From Owenia fusiformis (lineage: Eukaryota > Annelida > Polychaeta > Sabellida > Oweniidae): 64,000 nucleotides of DNA. The position numbers and the translations under genes were made by a program. This document shows, piece by piece, positions 39,901-51,900 of this stretch. The notes beneath the pieces are model-generated. The model was given only the letters and a program-made list of their open reading frames with translations. It was not told the DNA's origin and ran no database searches. The DNA lies in NCBI GenBank assembly GCA_903813345.2, contig CAIIXF020000009.1, positions 5,762,030 through 5,826,029 on the forward strand, read 5' to 3'. The first letter of the stretch is position 1; each line of letters starts with the position of its first letter.

Positions 39901-42900
39901 GGAAATGATGAATATAAGTAAATGGGTGTCAAAAATATTGGAAAAATAAGTACGATACAACCAATCACGCAAAGACAAATCCCCAAGATCCCAAAATAAT
40001 ATAGTTGTTTAATTGAATATATCAAGTAGTTTTTTATTATTATGTTTTTATAACAAAATGATTTCGTTATAGTAACGAGTATACAAAAAATTTGTTAATA
40101 TCAATAACATGTTGTCCATGTTATTCCAGGGATGCAATAGCGAAGGCCTTATATGCTCAACTTTTTACCTGGCTGGTCCAGCGAGTCAACAAGGCAGTTT
40201 ATCAAAGCAACAAACAGAGTTCCATAGCAATACTAGATATATTTGGCTTTGAGGTAAAGACTAATGTGGTTTATTAACTTTCAAGTTGAAAGCTTCTATT
40301 GGTGTATCACATATTTACTCGATTTAGCGAAATGTCACACCAGAACCTAGGAAAAACCTTTTAATATAATGAACTTTAATTTTCCTTGTCAGCTTTCATC
40401 TTCGATGTCAAATCATGATCATTGTTACTTTTGATGTACAGTAAAACATGTTTGAGATAGACACCATTTTTAGTCCAGGGAAAGCTCTATTCTGATCTTC
40501 TTTGCCAATTACTCCTGTCAGATTTTTTCCAATTTAATCTCTTCTTCTGATATTCTATACCAGTGAAAGCTTTACTTTTGGTATTCTATACCAGTTAAAG
40601 CTTTACTTATGGTATTATATGCCAATAAAAGCTTTAGTTTTGGTATTATATGGCAATAAAACCTTTACTTTTGGTATCATATACCAATAAAAGCTCTACT
40701 TTTGGCATAATATTCCAATGAAAGCCTTTACTTTTGGTATTATATGCCAATAAAAGCTCTACTTTTGGCATAATATTCCAATAAAAGCTTTACTTTTGGT
40801 ATTATATGCCAATAAAAGCTTATCCTTTGATATTATATGCCAATAAAAGCTTTACCTTTGGCATAATATTCCAATGAAAGCCTTTAGTTTTGGTATTATA
40901 TGCCAATGAAAGTTTTACTTATTTTGGTAACAATTATTATGCCAATAAAAGCTTATCCTTTGATATTATATGCCATAAAAGCTTTACCTTTGGCATAATA
41001 TTCCAATGAAAGCCTTTAGTTTTGGTATTGTATGCCAATGAAAGCTTTACTTTTGGTATTATATGCCAATAAAAACTTAACCTTCGATATTATATGCCAA
41101 TAAAAGCTTTATCCTTGGCATAATATTCCAATAAAAGTCTTTAGTTTTGGTATTATATGCCAATAAAAGCTTATCCTTTGATATTATATGCCATAAAAGC
41201 TTTACCTTTGGCATAATATTCCAATGAAAGCCTTTACTTTTGGTATTATATGCCAATAAAAGCTCTACTTTTGGCATAATATTCCAATAAAAGCTTTACT
41301 TTTGGTATTATATGCCAATAAAAGCTTATCCTTTGATATTATATGCCAATAAAAGCTTTACCTTTGGCATAATATTCCAATGAAAGCCTTTAATTTTGGT
41401 ATTATATGCCAATAAAAGCTCTACTTTTGGCATAATATTCCAATAAAAGCCTTTACTTTTGGTATTATATGCCAATGAAAGCTTATCCTTTGATATTATA
41501 TGCCAATAAAAGCTTTACCTTTGGCATAATATTCCAATGAAAGCCTTTAATTTTGGTATTATATGCCAGTGAAAGCTTTACTTTTGGTATTATATGCCAA
41601 TAAAAGCTTTACTTTTGGTATTATATACCAATAAAAGCCTTTACTTTTGGTATTATATGCCAATGAAAGCTTAACCTTTGGCATAATATTCTAATGAAAG
41701 CCTTTAATTTTGGTATTATATGCCAATGAAAGCTTTACTTATTTTGGTATGCTATGCAAATGAAAGCTTTACCTTTGGCATAATATTCCAATGAAAGCCT
41801 TTAATTTTGGTATTATATGCCAATGAAAGCTTTACTTATTTTGGTATTATATGCCAATGAAAGCTTAACCTTTGGCATAATATTCCAATGAAAGCCTTTA
41901 ATTTTGGTATTATATGCCAGTGAAAGCTTTACTTTTGGTATTATATGCCAATAAAAGCTTTACTTTTGGTATTATATACCAATAAAAGCCTTTACTTTTG
42001 GTATTATATGCCAATGAAAGCTTAACCTTTGGCATAATATTCTAATGAAAGCCTTTAATTTTGGTATTATATGCCAATGAAAGCTTTACTTATTTTGGTA
42101 TGCTATGCAAATGAAAGCTTTACTTTTGGTATCTATTTCAATAAAAGCTTTAACTTTGGCATAATATTATGGCACTATCAATACAAACTTAAAATGTCTT
42201 ATGCTAGTTTCACTTCAACATTAATATTTCTTATATATTTAGGATTTCAAACTGAACAGCTTTGAACAGCTGTGTATTAACTATGCCAACGAGAGCCTTC
42301 ACTTCTACTTCAACCGTCACATCTTTAAGATAGAGCAACAAGAATATCAGAGAGAACGGATTGCTTGGACATCGATAGATTACATTGATAACCAACTAGT
42401 TTTGGACCTGATTGCCAAGAAACCATATGGGATTATATATCTACTGGATGATGAGAGTAACTTCCCAAAGGTATTTTTGTTATTAATTGTGTCTGTCACT
42501 TCACCAATAGGAACATGTATCATTTGTGTCATCTTCCCAATAGGTTCAAATACCACTTCTTTCACTTCACCAATAAGTGCATGTACCACTTCTGTCACTT
42601 CACCAATATGTATAATGTACCACACCCATCACTTCACCAAAAGGTACATGTACCACCCCTGTCCCTTCACCAATAAGTGCATGTACCACTCATGTCACTT
42701 CACCAATAAGTGCATGTATCACTCCTGTCACTTCACCAATAAGTGCATGTACCACTCATGTCACTTCACCAATAAGTGCATGTACCACTCACGTCACTTC
42801 ACCAATAGGTGCATGTACCAATCATGTCACTTCACCAAGAAGTGCATGTACCACTCATGTCACTTCACCAATAAGTGCATGTACCACTCATGACATTGTA

Positions 42901-45900
42901 CAAGTACCTCAGCGGTCACTTTACAAATAGGATTAGGTACCCGTATCACTTATTTAATCAATTCACCACGCTTCATAAACAATTAAGATATCATATTTTA
43001 TGCCATTAAAACCAATTAATGAAAGCTAAAACATGGCATAATATAATTGACATGATATGTGTATTGTATGACAATTAGCAAATTTTTAAGGTGTTAATTA
43101 GAGTCGTATTTCAACGTTTGGGTGTAAGTCATTGTTCTCTTTAATTGTTATTTGAACTTGTTTCATTAGATAGAGTTACATGGATTTCTGGTAAACACAT
43201 CCAGTGATTGACTTGCAATAATAAAAGATTTTACTTTGTAACAACATATTTTAATCTTTATTATTTAGAACTATATTATTCTCCATTTTAAATGATTTTA
43301 GGGAGACCCACACAATGGCAGGATATATATGAGCCTGGCCATAGGAAAACAGTCTTATCACAAAAATTAAAATTGTGCTACAGAGCCAAAAATATGTCCA
43401 CGATTAAGAGGAAAATGTGCTAAATTCAGATCCGACTTTTTGGTCTATATATGCAAGGAAAAATTGTTAGGACATAAGCCATGGCTCATTTGAAAGGTTT
43501 CTTTGTGCTTTTTAAGATAAACAAAAATCAGAATATTGAAAAAATCTGTGATAAGATCCTTTTTCCTGTGGCCTGGCTCATATTTTGAAAAAACAAATTT
43601 GTATCAAATTCCCCTCTGTTGGAGCAATATTGTATATCATATTTCTCCAACCCTGGAAGCAACAGCTGGTCATATATTTTCAAACTTCCAGTTCTGTCCC
43701 CGATTCTGCTTTCTTATATATATTTGATGTACAATATTTCATTGTATTTTACAGATCATTTTTACAATTTCAATGTACTTATATAATTGATTTATAAGAG
43801 TTAAGTTTAGTTTATTTATTTACAGTATTTATAGTGGTCAGTCTTACAATTCAATAAAATATAAAACAATTAATTACAATTTTGCCCAGCCCACCTTTGG
43901 CTTATTAACCACTGTTATAACAAGTAATTGACTACCTAGAATGATGAGAATTCTCGTCACCTCAGAAATGACCTTGAGACCCAGAGTGACGAGAAACTCT
44001 GTCACAAAAATTTTCACATTTTCACTAAAATTGCTCTTATTTGAACAATTTTCATCCAATTTACACAAAAATTGTTATAAAATGTGTAGAAATGATCTCT
44101 GCTGTCTAATTATACTAAGTGTCTAAAGTTGTATAGGTATGTAGTAAAATGTCAAAAGGTGGCAAAAATAAAGAATTCTCTGGTTTCAACTGATTTTAGA
44201 GCCTGGGATTCAAGATTTGAAAATATTAAAATTCTAAATTGATCTTAGTAACTCAATAACTTTATTTTATCGTATGATCTGTAAAATGAAGCCCTCTGAT
44301 TGGTCAGTTCTTGTGCTGTACCAATCTGTATTGCTATTGAGATTGTTCCCATTGACCGTCTCTGTAGCAATACAGAAAATATTGGTACGGAGGGACATTC
44401 TTAGTAGCAATACAGAGGATCACGCGATATTCTGTATTGGCACTCGACTTTGTCTCGTTCCAATACAGAATTTCTCAAGTAGAATGTATCCTCTAATGCA
44501 CTTCAAATCATTCAATAACCATAAATGTAACAGCATCAAACTTGTGTAGAATTCCTCGTAAAAGTGTATATGCATGTATATTAAAGATCAATGATGTGAC
44601 AGAATTTAGAAGTAAAGTTGTTGAGATCAAACAATGTTTTTTTTATGTCACCACCAAAAATGGTGACATATTGTAATGGTCTCCCTTTTTCGTGACGGCA
44701 GTCCAACATCTGTAACAAATGGCAGGTGGTGACATTTTGCATATTCATAGCTTTTTGTTTTATTTATTTCTATTTTTAGGGTACAGACAGTTCATTCTTG
44801 GAGAAATGCCACTTCACCCATACAGAGCATCTACTTTATGACAAGCCTAGAATGTCATCTCCAGAGTTTACCATCAAGCACTATGCAGGCCCTATCACAT
44901 ACAATGTAAGTCTATGGTATTCTTTCTTTTTGTAGAGTATGTGGATGGTATTCCATGTTTTAATGCAAGTGTATGGTATTATGTATATGGTATTCTATGT
45001 TATTGTACTGTAAGTTTATGATATTCCATGTTTTTAATGCAAATGTATGGTATTATGTATATGGTATTATACAAATATTGAATTCTGTGGAGTTGAATAT
45101 CTGTATATATTTTTGAAGGTGTATTCACCGCAGCCCGAAGGGCGAGGTGAATACATCCCTCAGAAATATATACAGATATTAAACGATCTCAGAATTCAAT
45201 ATTTGTTTTATTATTTCCTCATTAAAGTACTTAGTACACAATATTAAAGTTAGAAGTACACAATATTTGTTATGATATGACATCTAGTTTCAACGTATTT
45301 CCAAACGTTGCCAATATTCTGTTATAATTCACGATCTCAGTCACACCATGGATAAAAATTAGATTCGGAACTTCCATGTTGAAGTCCATAGTCTTCAAAT
45401 TTCAGTCGAAATGTTGAGGCATGCGTAGACCTCTATTTAGTGATATTTTCATTTCAAATATGGCGGCCAATCCGATGTCTGACGACCCTTACAAAGAATC
45501 TAGGCAGTTTGCATTTTTACCTCCTGTGAAATAACAAGTGGAATTTAGTAGTTGTTTTGGGTTTTATTATCATTCTGCATCGTAATTCTATGTGATGTGG
45601 TGTTGAAATGTCAGCAGAAATAAATATCCATACGATAATCGAGTGAATCAGATAACAGATTTTTCGAAAACCCGTCTCGTGCTAAGCGTGTAAAAACTTG
45701 TATTAACATGCTCAAAAGTGCCAATGTGCACATCAATGTCAAGTTAAATCAATGTTGTGTCTAAAACAGGTACCCGATCTACTCAAAACAGCTTGTCATT
45801 CACGTATACACGCTTAGCAAACACGGCGAAATGACCTGAATCTTGGAATTTTGTTCGAGAGCTAGTAATGTTTGCTCCGGTCTTCGTCATAAATGTTCAT

Positions 45901-48900
45901 CAGACTTCATGCATGCGCAGGAGAAAAACAATCAACCAATAAGGTTTATAAATCAATTTTGCGCATGCGCCTTACAACGGTAAAGAAATTCGTATTTATA
46001 AACGAACCAGTTTGAGATAACCCGATATCAGTCGGAGAAATCTGACGATCTTCGAAACTCACTTCAAAAAATCAAATGCGGACTGACGGCGTATTCTACT
46101 ATGTTTGGATCTAAGATTTTCAGTAAAGATAAAGTCTTTTATGATCTTTCGAATGAGGTAAGTCTCTAGTTCGAAAGACAATCGTATCAACTTGAACAAA
46201 AGTTGAGTTTTGACGAAAAATTTTAACATGCGCAGAAGTCCCATTTTCGTTGTACCATATTGACTGATTTGTGCTTTGATATGTTGACTTTTTGAATACA
46301 TTTGTAAAATGTTTATCCCCTGTTTGTTATACAGTTGTGAACCTTTTCTTTGGAGGACTTCCTGATACAACTTCGCCGTCTATCATAAATACTTTTTACT
46401 GGGAATTAAGTGATGTGACGTTATTTTAATTTCAATAAATAGTGGTATTCACTAAAAATGACGTCACTGCTGGTGAATACACTCTTCACACGTTTTCTAA
46501 GCAGGGAGACATGGAATACCTCTATATATTTTTAGTCACTTGTTATCTAATTGACCAATGAGAGAACGAGTATCACGGCATGGAAATAATAATCTATGTT
46601 ATTGTAGTGTAAGTTTATGGTATTCCATGTTTTTTAATGCAAGTGTATGGTATTCTAAGTTATTGTCATAGTGTAAGTTTATGGTATTCTTATATCGTAG
46701 TGTAAGTATATGGTTTTGTACTGAAAGTGTATGTTATTCTCTGATAGTGTAAGTATAAGTGTTGTAGTGTAAGTTATTATATGGGTGACAGGTCATCTCA
46801 ACCCCAAGTCAGCTCAACCCAGTCCAACTCAACCCCAAGTCAAATCAACCCCAAGTCAAGTCAACCCCAGTAAAACTCAACCCCAAGTCAACTCAACCCT
46901 GTAAAACTCAACCCCAGTAAAACTCAACCCTATTCATTTGTGCAATGTCTAATTTAATTTTTTTTATGATGATTTTTAGAAATAATTAACAATGTAATAT
47001 AACTTTTTTTATTCATATGAACATGCTTTAACAAAATCATTAACATTTAGTAATTAATAGACTGAAAGCATAGACGTAGCCAGGAGGGTTGCGTACACAC
47101 CCTCCCACCAATTTTGAAGGAAGTTGCATCATTTTTTGTCAAAACATATCTTTTTTGGCTCGCTTATGCCACGATCGGCACCCCTGACTGAAAACGTGAT
47201 TTTTTGGGGCGATTGCATTCCTCCTGACTGAAAGCTGGCTATGCCCCTGGAAAGCAATGGTCATGTTCCAATTACATACAATCCAACCTATTCCATGACA
47301 TATGCTTACTCCCCTTATTTGGAGTAATTGGCAAGTCTAAAAAACACCCCTTTATAAAAAAGTGGACTGGCCCAAGTGGCCAATATCGATCCCCAACTCA
47401 TTATGTATTCATATTTAATTCTTGCCACGTAGGAGTAATTGGAAAATTTTTCAAGTCAATATATATCGTACGATCTATTCACTCAACAAATTTCTGTTAC
47501 TTATAAGTCAGAATTTGTTTTTTGAATAGAGAGTATCATAGTCATAACATTAGTCTAGTATGGCAGAACAGGGCTCTATTCAGGGTGAAATTACTTCTGA
47601 ATTGAACTTGAACGGTCCCTCGACCTCGTCAACTTTGACCGGGAATGAAGTGATAAACGACGTCTCTTTGGCTACCACATCCGTCACAGATTATGTCCAA
47701 TCCTTAGTGGAAGAGGCGGTGACTAGGAAAATGGCTACCCTTGGAAACAGGCCACCAACGAGACCTCCTTCTGACCGTAGAAGCCCGTCTTCAAGCTATT
47801 TACACAACTCGGAATACTCGCTTCCGAGAGAGCAGTCCCCCCGGAGCAGTAAGAAGGCCGTAGAGACGGGAAAACGAGGTAACGATTCGCACCGAAATGA
47901 CACCAAATTTCGTGACTACAACTATTCCGCCACACACCACGTGGACGTAAGTAGGTCAACTTTTCGAAATCGTTCAAGATCTCCCGTTTCTCAGCTTAGA
48001 AGCCCTTCTAGATTGTCTCACCACTCCTACTCTCACACTAATAGACCCTCTGATAGTTCGCCGAGTAGGATTTCCGGGACTTCACGTCAGGGAACTCAGA
48101 ATTCACGATCCATTATCAACAATTTTAGTTCCAATATTTCACAATCTCAAAATTCAGATTCTAAACCTCGTATTTTGGATTCTGATGACAACGAGCCGTC
48201 TAAATCTAAGTCCTCTGAAGAAGAAGCGGTCTTGTTAGTTCATTCCTTATGGGATTCAACCATATCAGCCTTAGAAATTGACCAAGTCAACAGCTCCACT
48301 AATTCTAAAGAATCTTTGACTAGGGTAGCTCTCCAGAAAGTTGATGAATCTTCAGTCACTAAAGCTTCATTACCTTGTCCCCCAGTGTTCCATCAGTTGG
48401 TGCAGAATATCAATAATCAGATCTCATCTGCCACTTCCGGTTTCAACACAAAGGGAAAACTCTTCAGAATCAAATCTTCAAATTATAGATTAGCCAAGGG
48501 AGATGATTCAGTCGTACGGCCCCTCAAACTCAATAATTCACTTGGAAACTTAGTCCCAAATGATAAAACCTTCAGTGATTTCTTCAAGAATGCTGATACT
48601 AAAACTCAACTCTCCAATAAAAACTGGAAGGGTCTCGAAGAGAACTTGAGGGCTGTCCTTCAACCTTTGGTGTACTCAGAGTGGTATATAGGTTCTGTTT
48701 CAAAGTTAGTTACCCAACTCACAGCACACTTATCCAACAACACGGATCCACTAGTTACCCAGTTGTTAGATTCCATTGGCGATTTACTCCTTAGGGGTTC
48801 GACAGCCTCTGTTACTGCTACTGAAGGTATTCTCAAGACTCTCACCAACTCAGCACTACTTCAACGTGATCTGATTCAAGAACAAGTACCAACACGCTTC

Positions 48901-51900
48901 CGCGAATCTATGAGGGTACTACCAGTTGAGCATACATCTACCACTTTGTATCCAGAGTCACAACTTAAAGATTTGGTTGACTCAGCCTCCTCAAATCTGA
49001 CAAACCAAGCACTAGTTACCTTGGCCCAGTCCAGTTCTAGATCTAGTAAAGACAAAGACAGGTCCCAACGCCAATCCAGGTCTGACTACAGGAAGAAATC
49101 TTCTAACAAAGATTGGTCCAAATCACAAGACAAACCCAAGTCAGATTTTCGTGATTCCAAGAAGAAATACGACAATAAAGGTGGTAAGCACTTCAACAAA
49201 GACAACAGATTCTCCAAGAAGTGACCATTCTATGATCCCAATCTTCACAATTCCTCCATTTCCAGGACCTGTAGGGGGAAGATTGATGTTTTTCCTTCCG
49301 AATTGGAAGCTGTTAACGGAAGATCCGTTTATACTGAAGATGATCCAGGTAGGATACATCCCACAGATGAATTCAACTGTGACGTTATGCACCGAACCAA
49401 ACCAGTTCGAGTCTTCAACATCGAGCAAAGCAGCTCGTTTCAGCAGAGTGGTAGAGGACCTTCTGTAAAAGAATGCTGTAGAAGAAGTTCTAAACAGACA
49501 TTCCCCAGGGTTTTACAGCAATCTATTTTTGGTCAAGAAGAAGAATGGAGAAGACAGACCCGTCATCAATTTGAGAACTTTAAATCAAGTCTTAATAGTT
49601 CCCAAATTCAAAATGGAAACAGTACAGCAGTACATGACCTCCTTCCAACAAGGCGAATGGGCAGTATCCTTGGACCTTCGGGATGCTTATCTTCATATAA
49701 TGATGAAAGAGAACTTCCGGAAGTATCTCCGTTTTGTCGTCAACGGAAAAATTCTGCAATTTCGAGTCCTGCCTTTCGGTCTGGCAACAGCACCGATGAT
49801 ATTCACCAAGATCCTGGAACCCCTAGCCTCATTCTTCCACAAGCTCGGGATAAAACTCCACCGGTATTTAGACGATTGGTTAATCCGAGGAGCATCGCCA
49901 CAGGAAGTCTCAGATCACCTATGGATTGTGATGACGGTGACGGAAAACCTTGGCTTCATCATCAATCACAAGAAATCGCAGTTGATTCCGTTGCAGATCT
50001 TCGACTATGTAGGTGTACGGTGGGACCTTCATCTAGGGATGTCCTATCCCCCCCAGGACAGAATAGACAAAATTCTACACCTAACAGACTGGTTCCTCAC
50101 AGAAAGTCGAGCAACAGCCAAGCAGTGGATGTCTCTTCTGGGATTACTGGCATCAGCAGAGAAACAAGTCCCACTGGGGAGATTACACATGAGGTTCCTC
50201 CAACAATGCCTGTCTCAGAATTGGTCTCAACTCAGAGATCCATTGGACAAGATGATAACAGTAGATTGTACTGCAAGATTGGACCTGTTGTGGTGGAATC
50301 AAGGCCAGCATCTGGAGAAAGGGATGACTTTAGCTCCATTTTCACCAGAAGTGACAATATTCACAGATGCTTCAACAGCGATGTGGGGTGCTCACATGGA
50401 TCGGAACATATCGAAAGAGTGCTGTGGAAACTGGTCCCAATCAGAATCCAACAACCACATAAACTGGCTGGAACTAAAAGCCATACAGAAAGCCCTTCAA
50501 CACTTTCAGACTCACCTCCAAGGAAAGATGGTGTTAATTTGTGCAGACAACACAACTGCGACAACCTACCTCAACAAACAAGGGGGAACACAGTCAGCAA
50601 AACTGACAGAGTTATCTCGACAGATATGGTTATGGGCCGATTTACATCAAGTCCGTCTTCGTGCAAGACATGTGCCAGGTCGACTGAATCGAAGAGCAGA
50701 TCTGTTGAGCCGGGGAAACCAGATAGTTGCGACAGAATGGTCCTTACATCCAGCAGTTGTCAAACAGATGTTCAAGATATGGGGAACTCCAAATCTAGAC
50801 ATGATGGCGACATGCTACAACAACCAACTACCAGTGTATGTCTCACCAATACAAGATCAAGCAGCTTGGGCAACAGACGCTCTATCCCTAAGCTGGCAAA
50901 ATCTTCATCTGTACATCTATCCCCCCACCCCAGTGATAGGATTAGTTCTACAAAAGATAAAGGATCACGACTGTTTAGCTCTAGCAATCCTTCCAAAATG
51001 GCAGAATCAGCCGTGGTTCCCAGAACTATTGGATCTTCTAGTGGACTATCCAAGGGAAATCCCCCCATGGAAGAAACTTCTCAAAATGCCAAGAAGTCAG
51101 ATCTTCCATCAAAATCCAGAACTTTTCCATCTTCACGCTTGCAAACTCTCACGAAATCTCTCACTCAGAAGGGTTTTTCAACACAAGTGTCAAAAAGAAT
51201 CGCATCAGATGCTAGAAGACCTTCCACCAACAGAGTCTATGATGCCAAATGGAAGAAGTTCTCTATTTGGTGTTCTGAGAGGAATCTGGATCCCTGCACA
51301 GTCTCTGTTCCAGAAATAGCTGACTTCTTACTTTATCTTCATTCAGTAAAGAAGTTAACAGTGAGTACCATTGAAGGTTATAGAACTGTCATCAATCAAG
51401 TCCTTCAACAATCAAGTGGCACATCACTCTCGTCGACTCAAGAAATCTCTGATCTGATCCATTCTTTCAAATTAGAAGATGCTCAGCCTAAAGATCTGAT
51501 GCCTAAGTGGGATCTAGTGTTTGTACTACACGAGTTAACCAAACCTCCCTTCGAACCAATGTCGACAGCTGATCTGAAACACGTATCGTGGAAGACACTT
51601 TTCCTTCTACTGTTAGCTTCAGGGAAAAGACGTTCTGACATCCATGCCATAGACATTAGGCGTATACAATGGACTAGAAACAACTTGGAAGCGGTACTTT
51701 TCCCTTTTGTTGGTTTCCTGCCGAAATCATTGAATTGCGCAGAAGGACAGTCCAGATTCCAACCAATCACCATCAAGTCTCTAGCTAATTTCGTTGGAAA
51801 TGAAACGCCAGATAAATTCTTATGCCCTGTGAGGGTCCTAAGATATTATCTTCAAGCCACAGTTCCTATCAGAGGATCCAGAAATAGACTTTTCATCCCC

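Larger units (their letters stand above)
26636..40129. other. Intron 8-9 (13.5 kb), hosting a nested receptor gene
   Basis: It contains the exon 8 donor array, a hAT-type MITE, several other MITEs, AGGTCA-rich repeat copies, a 52-nt minisatellite and the intronless receptor gene at 34875-36341. Nothing recognisable is seen in 29060-29700, 31300-32420, 33040-33790, 34203-34860, 36364-38200 or 38460-40129. A 164-codon open frame at 38941-39435 has no recognisable features. Confidence 0.85.

Noticed and set aside
42402-42893. 163-codon + frame as a separate Cys/His-rich gene
   Set aside because: Its first part is exon 10 itself and the rest is the 33-nt minisatellite in the intron; kept only as an intron-retention note.
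46059-46370. 103-codon - strand frame inside the 1.5 kb insertion
   Set aside because: No motifs, composition like the flanks, no promoter or splice context.
50361-51776. - strand frames of 67-98 codons opposite the DIRS RT and recombinase
   Set aside because: Shadows of the + strand coding frames.
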